Positions 53,801 to 62,800 of a DNA stretch of 64,000 bases are shown in pieces. This DNA comes from Megaustenia siamemsis. Taxonomy: Eukaryota > Mollusca > Gastropoda > Stylommatophora > Ariophantidae. Numbering within the stretch: position 1 is the stretch's first letter; each line of letters starts with the position of its first letter. The stretch covers positions 66,578,666 through 66,642,665 of the forward strand of contig JAVIAB010000092.1 in NCBI GenBank assembly GCA_032433765.1. The letters run 5' to 3'. The notes below the pieces were generated by a model. It was given only the letters and a program-made list of their open reading frames with translations. It was not told where the DNA came from and ran no database searches. Position numbers and translations under genes: made by a program.

Positions 53801-56800
53801 CAGTAAGTTTTAATAGGACCACTCATTACCATATTGGAGACAACATCAAAGATATAGAGTACGGTAATAACTTTATGAAGAATTGATAAACCTGTGGCAA
53901 AACACCAGCCAGTTTATCAAATTGAAAGCCTAATTTGTTCTAATGGCAACTTATGACTGTGAAGTGTGAAAGCTAGCACATGCAACTGAAAAGAATATCA
54001 ATGTTTTAAATGTGAAAATTCAGAAGAATATTATGAGTATCTTCTTCTTTTTTCTTTCTACCTTTTTAGCTCCCAGTGGAGCATAGGTCTTCAACAAACA
54101 CTTTCCAAGTCGTTCTGTCTCTTGTCATTCTTTTAAGATCATTCCACGTCCTCTCCATCATCCTCATCTTTGTTCTATGTCTTCTCCAAGAATTCCTTGG
54201 TTCTCTTTGTCTTTTCCCCTGGGCATTCCAAAAAAGGGCCTGTTGTGTAATACTCTCAGTTGGCTTCCGTAGTGTGTGTCCTATCCAGTGCCATCGTCTT
54301 CGCTGTATCTCTTTATCCACTGGTGTTTGACTGGTACATTTCCATAATTCTATGTTAGTGATTTTGTCCTGCCATTTCCATCCTTTTATTCTGCGTAAGC
54401 ATCCATTAATGAAAGTCTGTATCTTCGTGATTGTCAATTTTGTTGTTCTCCATATTTCACAGCCATATAATAGGACCACCTTAACATTTGAGTTGAAAAT
54501 TTATATTTTTGTATTTAACCTAATTTCTTTGGATTTCCATATGTTTCCCAGTGCAATGAAAGCTCCTCTTGCTTTTGATATCCTTATTTTGGTATCATTA
54601 TCTGTTCCTCCCTCATTATCTATATTACTGCCCAGATATATGTAAGATTGTACATCTAATAGAGGTATTTCTGCTAGTTTTATTTGGTTATTGCCAACTG
54701 TATTAATTCTCATAATGTTGGTCTTATCTCTATTAATCTTCAGTCCTAGCTGTTGTGATCTCTCATCAAGTATGCTCATTTTATCCTGCATCTGTTGATG
54801 GCTGTGTGATAGGAGAGCTATGTCACCAGCAAAGTCTAAATTATCAAGTTGTTTGGTCAGTGACCACTGGATTCCATTTCTGTTGTTTTGAGTTATTTTC
54901 ATAATCCAATCTATGGCCAGTAGAAAGAGAAATGGAGACAGAAGGCCTTCTGTCTCCATTATGAGTATGGTGGACTAAAAACATCTTAAAAGGGCTATAT
55001 ATACATGAGAACTGGCTCCTAAAATCAGTGCAACAAAATAAATTAGTGCACAAATTATGGAGTTGTTACATAACATAGTAGCCTCCGTCAGTCATAGTTG
55101 ACTATGATTTTTGAGCGCCCCTAGAAAAGTTATTTTTTCTTTTATTTCCTTTCACCATGTATTCTCTTTCTCTATGAATCTGTCTGCTTCTTGTTTGAGG
55201 TGAACCTTTAGAGTGTGTTTCCAGAGATTGCGGTCTTCAGCTATGTCTTTCCAGGCTGCAGGATTTATGTTCAGAGTCTTCATGTCACATTTACACACAT
55301 CTATAAATCAAAGTTTTAGGCACTCCTTAGTTCTTTTACCATCTGCCAGTTGTCTGTAGAGTATATCTTTTGGTATGCGGCCATCTTTCATACGGTGTAC
55401 ATGACCAAGCCAGTGTAACCTACGTTGCTTGAGTAGCGTGTAGATATTTTGGAGGCCTGTGCTAATCATGTCTGTAACTTTATCCTTTTAGGTGATACCA
55501 AGAATACGGCGCAGACATCACATATCAAATGCATTTAGCCTTCTCTCTTGCTTTACATAGGTTGTCAAAGATTCTCTGTAATGAGAATACTAATTATGCA
55601 AGCATTATACACTGCGGTTTTCGTTTTAATTGTCAGTTTGCTGTTTTGCCAGACGTGCCTGGAAAGATGGGCAAAGGTAGTAGCAGCTTTGCCAATACGA
55701 GTGTCAATTTCTGTATCTAAAGATAGTCTGTCACTGATGATGGACCCCAGGTAGTTATACTGCCGCAAGGTATCAAGTTTATAGTTGTCAATAGAGATGG
55801 TGGGTGTTGCTTCGACGTGTGGAAGAGATAATAGGCTTAGATCATCAGTTACTGCTGAGGCAGGCATCTTGACCAGGTAACAAGAGACATTAAGATTTTC
55901 AGTGAATAGGACAACAACTACGACAGGATTTAGATTTTCAAGCAAAATAGCAACAACAGCGGATGGACAAATTACATGAACAATGTCATTACATAAAGGA
56001 CATCATGGATGATGATAACAAATATTTATAACCACTATATTAAAATTTATAACAGAATTAGAGTTCACTTAGCAATATTACTATTGGATTCAAATGGGTT
56101 TTCACTGTTTTGTACTGAAAGCACTGTACTTCTTCATAAATAAACCAATTCTTCATGTGACACAGCACTTTATTTGCCATCAAGTACTTTGTTAACAATG
56201 TTTAATGATCCTGTTTTAAGCAATACATTCCTGCATGTGCTTTAGTTTCACTTTAGGTCTGAAAAGTATTCCCAACTCCATGGTCTGTAAATAATGGCCT
56301 CAAAAGCCAGCTCTATTCCAGCCTCCGCCACAACAATTAATGATATTTAGCATTCAATAATTAATGCAGCTGATGATGATTTCATTTCTCTCCAACAACA
56401 GTGGTGGTACATATGGAACTCTTCGTGTCTACTACTCAACATTGACCATGAGTGTTGTAGATGTAATCAGCACTAGTGGTATTAAACCTCTTGACATGTA
56501 TGGACCACAAATAAATGGAATACCTACTGGAGTTGGCTCACAAGTGGATGTCTCCCAATCTAGTGATAAATTACAGAGTTGTGCCACAGCATGTTTGTCT
56601 GAGTCTATGTGCTACAGCTTTACCCTGCGGCAAATAGAGACATACACAATATGTAACTGGTATACAACAATATTTGCTCCATCTTCTCTGCAGACATCTG
56701 ATAAAGGCAGCTATTATGAAAAGAACCAAACAAAGGTAAACAAAATTTGGATTTCTGCAATATTTTAAAATAATATAGTTCATATGCATTGTCAAGGAAA

Positions 56801-59800
56801 TAAACTCAAATATATTTGCTTGATGACAAAATTTAACTCCTTAGTTCCCACATACTGTAGTATGTGTCAAAGCATCTCTTATCATAGATACTCTTTTCCC
56901 AATAATTTGCCAGGTGTAATCAAGTATTACAACTTTCCTCTTCTCATAATGTGCCTGACAAATTTTGATTATTTCTTTCTGATGTATTTTAGGAGCTTCT
57001 GTTTTGTGTTGGCTTCTTTGAAAGTGTCCTAATTGGTCATTTTAGCTGTCCAGTGAATTTTAAACATTCTTCTGAGAAATCTTTACATTACACTAAGAAA
57101 CAACAAATATGAATTATATGCTTTATGTCCAGACGATGGTCATACGTTGGACATGTGATGAGAAGAGATAATAATCGAATAGCAAAGCAAGCCCTCATAT
57201 GGGAAACAACAGGTAAAAGAAAAAGAGGAAGACCCAGGGAGACACTGAGAAGAACATTGATGAGAGAGGCAAGAGCAGCAGGAATCGGCTCCCTCAATGA
57301 GATAGAACTGCTTGCACAGAACAGAGACAGATGGCGAGATTTGATAAAATATCTTTAAAAGAAAACTGCTAGAACAAAAATTCATATAGGAGAAGGTGTA
57401 TCTTGGTCTACGCCCTATGGGCCGGTTACGGCTCGAAAGGTCAATAGATAGATAGATAGATGTCCAAAAAAACTATAACTAGTTCAAAACAGAAAGTTCT
57501 AAGTTGTTTAAAATTATAGTCATAATTTTTAAATCTTAAATTTTTTAAAAGGATATCATTATAGTGTGGAGATTAAGATAAAAAAGTGAGGGTTCCCCTT
57601 CACATCTTAAAACAACTGGAGAAAATAGTGTAAATATGCTGAGATTTTTAACCATAGATTGCGATTCTGTAGTAAAAATTACCGCATCAAAATAAATTGT
57701 TTTGGGGCAATTTGAGTTTCCCATGGGCAAAGATCTCCCACCATACTTTCCTAATTATAGCTTTTGGTGACCCCTGATTGTTTGATATATTCCTTTGATG
57801 TTGGATTATTTTTTTTCTTTCACGTAGTAAAAAAATACTACGGTATCGTAAATATGCACGTTTGTTTTAAAAAATTAGCCAATTTTCAAGAAATTTTTCC
57901 CCCCCTTTTTTTTCTTTTTTTTTTCCTCATGATGGGGGAGATCTCTACTGTCATCATGAGATCAAAAAAATCTTTGTAACACTGTAGAGTCAGCAAATAA
58001 CACGAAAAGGGTGCAAAACACATACAGGCTGAACTGACAGTTTCTGGCAGCCGTGTGAGTAGACAAACATAAAATCCTTGGGTAGTCACGGCGAGATGAG
58101 ATGAATTTCAGGTCATAAATAAAATGTTAGCCAGAAAATGATTACAGCATCCAATTCCCATATCTCTGCAAAGTCAGGATCTCACCACAAATTCCAAAGT
58201 TGTTGGTTCAAATACCGTAACGAAAGATCCCATTTTTTTGCCAGTAACCCCTGATCTCAGGGTAAGTAAGACCAAGTTTTTAGTTCTACTAGATATGACC
58301 AAGCCAAAGCAGATCCTGTGTACATGATGAGTGTGCAAAAGAACCTTGGACAGTTGAAAGTAATAAAGAGTTAGGTTGTGTTCTCTTGCTTTGGCGAACA
58401 TAAAAAAAAACTGTACATTTTTGTCATAAAAGAAATTGATATCAGTCAACATTATGAGATTGTCTTAGAGAAGCTTATGAGTGCAGCAGAGGTACACATA
58501 TACACTGTGCTGAGATCTTCTTTAGTGATTGGATGGGCACTGTTTACTAAGAAATTTGATAAGGTAGATAGGAATGCTATGTATGATTGTAAAGACACAA
58601 CGTTGATTCCAATTTTCCAGAAAATATGTGGTGTGCACAGGCTGCAGTATGAATAAGAAATTGGCTAAAAACTGATATAGTTGTGTATCATGTGGCTTCA
58701 TAGACAGAGCAGAAACTTATAGATAATCAAATTCCAGCTTTAATATGGCCTATAAAAACAACCCAGCATGACAGTTATGGGGAACACGTGAAGACGTCAA
58801 ATGCACTATCCCATTTATGACCCATGTTGGTCTATATGTCTGAAGCATAATAGCATAATAGCAATAGTTGATCGTTGAAGAAGAAGAAGAAATTTCAGCC
58901 TCTGCAGGACAAATCTGCAAACCAAATTCATGATGAGAATTAATTTTGTCGTCTATAAGTAAAATAAATTTCAAACAGAATATGGCAGCATTCAAGATGA
59001 GTCAAGGAGCTGCAGCCATACACTGGATCATGCAAGAATAACTGTAAGAGTTTAGGGCTGATTCTCTTACAAAGGCACATAACTTTCAGGGAAATCTTGA
59101 CTGAGTGCAGACTACATCATGAGACCACAGTGAAGATTTTGCATGAGCTGCCAAGGATGTCAACATGTCAAGGATGTCAGCCAGATGGGTTCTCTGGCTT
59201 CTTGCTACATTCCAAAAGGTACTTTGCAACAAAGTGGCCATTCAGATGTTTAACACTTGCAGTGCTAATGAAGATTATTTTTTTCAAACTGGTTACTGAG
59301 GATGGATGTTTGGTGCATTTCTTTGACCCTGAAACTAAAAGCAATGAAAATATTCCTGTTTGCCAACACTAAAGAAGGCTAAAACAATACCCTTGGCAGG
59401 GGAGATCATACCCACTTTCTTTTGGGACTTGTGGTGTAATACTCAATGACAACTTTTTTTGTGGCCTCTGGAAGTTGTGAAATGAAAATGAGTGCAAAAG
59501 ACACTCGATGCTGTCTGGGGGTGTTTTATTTTTTAACAACCAGGATTTTATTACTGAACTGGAGATATGGTTTTGGCCTCAGGAGTTCTACAATCAGGGC
59601 ATTAGGAATGATGAAGAAGTAATGGGAGATATGCATCACTTTGAGAAGTGAATGTGTAGAGAAAGAATAATGTTCACCAAATTTCAGGTATATGCCTTGA
59701 TTCCTTAATGCTAAGGTGTCAAACTTATTTTTTTATTGACCTTCCTTTTGGAAGGTAAATAAGTTAGCAATAAAATAGTCATGCAAAGGGAAGGCATTGA

Positions 59801-62800
59801 GAATTACCTTACTACCTTAACAACAGGTAGAATTAATGGAATGAGCAGCAGAGGAAAACCAAGAGAAAAAATACTGAACAGCTTATGCCATCTGGCATAA
59901 CAAAAGATCACAGACTGAAAAATTATGACATGTATGAAAGACCAAGTGATGTGGAGAGAGGTGACCGCCAACACCAACCGGGATTGCACCTGATGATGAT
60001 GATGAATAAAATAATTTCAATAAGTCATAATTACAGTTTATGTTGCACATCAGATCGTAAATAAAATTAAGCTAGGAGATGAAGTGTTATCTTAAAACTT
60101 TGGGCATACCCTAATTAGATTTTATCACAATAGAAAAAGTTTCACAAAAGGACACAACAAGCAATCAGAGTACATGATGATCTATTGACTATTGTGAAGA
60201 AAGAAAAAAAAATGAAATAATTTGGCCATGTTTCTTGATTATCAGGCGTAGTAAAAACCACTAGCAAGGAATTATGAAAGGGGCTAGAAGGAGAGGTAGG
60301 CAGAGAAAGAGATGTGAAGATAACATCAAAGAATGTATAAACCTAAACTTTTCAGCCTCAAAGAATGGCTGAAGATCAAAAGAAATTGAGAAGGTTGTTG
60401 AAGTCAGTAAATGGTGCTCCAACAACCCCCTCGATTATAGAATGAAGAAATAGAGAAGATTATATGGTAACAGACATTTCTCTATTGTTTTTTTTACTTC
60501 TATTCAGTTTGCACACATGTTTTTAAAATCAATTCAGCTTCTGGAGTAACAACTTTTATGATTCAAATTTAGTATAAATATTTATTTTCAGTCAGCATTG
60601 GGTTGAATGTTTTCTTTTAGATGCACCTTTGATATAAAGTTTTTCCTATTCTTTGCTGAGTTTATATGTGGTTAAGAGCACATTAGGTACTATCAGTGTC
60701 TCCAGTAGTAGAATTTAATTTTACAGTCTGCAGCTTCTGGTAGCAAAAATTAATTTATGGAATTAGAAATAAATATTATTTTGTTTATTTTGTGATGCAT
60801 TTTTGTATAACTTTATGTTGAGAGAAACTTCCTTGATTAAATTTTTGGATTAAGATTCACATTGTTTCTGCTTTAAGATACAATTTTGTCTTATTAATTA
60901 AAGAGGCTTATAAATTATAAATTTGCAGTTTAACTCAATTTTTAAAATGTTTTTTTTTATGCCGTATGAAAATTTATTTTAAAAATACTTATTTCAGCTA
61001 TCAAATGTGATGGCTAATCAAGCCAAAGGAGGGGAGGATTTCACTGTTATCTCTGGACAGTTTATTTTAATTGAAGATGGAAAAACTTCAGCAATTATTC
61101 AAATTCCTGTGATTAATGACCAAATCCCTGAGGGTGATGAAAAATTCTACCTTGTCTTAACTTCGGTTGTACCCGATGATGGTACTGTGAGCACTTCAGA
61201 TGCTCCTTTGCTGGGTCAGTTAAGGCGGGCCATTGTCATAATTAGAGCCAATGACAATGCATTTGGTGTGTTCAGTTTATACAGTGAATCAGCAGGTCCT
61301 AACACAAGGGTTATTGAGGTGAATGAAATAGACAAACTTTCTGTGGATTTTGTTGTGGAGAGAAATGGTAAGTTAACAAAAACTAGTTATTTTATTAACA
61401 AACTCTTACTTAATTAGTGGTTGTGTATTTCTTTGCTTTATTCTTACCTTTCTACATTGGAAGTGTGCAGGTGTTTGGATTTGTTTCTTTTATTTTGTAA
61501 CAAGTTGTTTAATATACATCTGTGTGTGTACATGTCTTCATCATATTTATTTACCACAAAAATACATTTATTTTGCTTCTATTAATATCTCTAATGAAGA
61601 TCCTATAGTTCTTACCCAAGTATTGATTATTGTTTATGTTATTATGCACAAGAAGATATTTTTTTTGGTACATCTTTTTTCCTACTTCAATACATTAAAA
61701 AAATTGATTTGCAAATATTTAAAATGCTGAAGCAAGGTCAGACACTTAACTCTCTCGCAGCACTGTGCACCATGCTGATTTCGGCCACATACATTTCACT
61801 GCATAGTGCGTCACTCTCAATTTCATTAGTTTGAACCATCATCAAACCATATTTTTCTAACATGTTATCATCTTGGTATCTGTGAAATCTAATACCTTGT
61901 TCAATTATCTAAAAATGTGTATATAATATGTTATATGTTAGATAAATATAAACATGTACATTGATTCTTAAAACCATGAAACATTTTTTCTCTGAAATCT
62001 CTTCTGTTTCATCGATAACAAGTTTCAGTATGGAGAGAGTCAGGTGTCCTGCATATGGTTTTTTCTGTCATTATTATATAACTGCAATAATACTTATTAT
62101 AATAATGTAGGTTATTGTCCTCTAAGCTATTCTCTTAATCATAACAACTGATGTTCTTACTTCATATGTGTTTGATTAATGCTATACTGTCTCATTTGTA
62201 TATATGATAACATTATCTTCCACTGTGTTATCAGCTATGAGTTGTTTCATTTAAGTCACCATTTCACTTGGCATTGCTCTTTTTCCCCTGTCAAGTGTCT
62301 CCTTGTTCCAATTTTTGTATATAGAGCTTTTATCATTTGTTGTACTTAGACATATAGAGCTATAATCATTTGTTGTACTTAGACTATCCATTACTGTTCC
62401 AATTTTTCACCTGATTACAAAGGAAGATGTCAACACAGTTCATGATCTCAGTAGTTGCTGAGGTCAAGTTCTTGTTCCTAGTCATGGACCTACAATGCTG
62501 TAAAGAGCTGACCATGCCTTTCGGCTCATTGTAGAGCAGTAAAAAAAATATCTTCATTTTTTTTGGTTTGTGACCATCCTTTACATGATGTCCCAGGTCT
62601 GGTTTACAATATGCATATCTGCCATTACTTTTCTCAATGAAGTTCACTTCGGTCTGTCTTTTTTTTAGCATTCCTTCTAGTCTATTGCATGGCATTTAGT
62701 GTGACCTGACAGGCATATTTATAACTAATGGTAGTATTCAGTTTATTGTGTGTTTTAATAAGTTCTTGAAATGTAATCTCAGCTGCAGTCACCTTCTCAG

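Larger units (their letters stand above)
50690..55060 (+). mobile_element. LINE-E, old RT element broken by three later insertions
   Basis: Pieces at 50690-51298, 53069-53104, 53527-54040 and 54969-55060 read on the + strand as one decayed LINE: EYYKVLYND, EEELLVA-stop-TGFSRAEG, then KKSVRQGYILSP joined to LFN, LILFWIH, LQYTDDTALLPTS. Each gap is a younger element with its own TSD, and the LINE reading resumes after each. Confidence 0.75.

Noticed and set aside
62384..62695. 103-codon frame on the - strand
   Set aside because: Contains no recognised domain. It could be an old repeat; not enough to call a gene.
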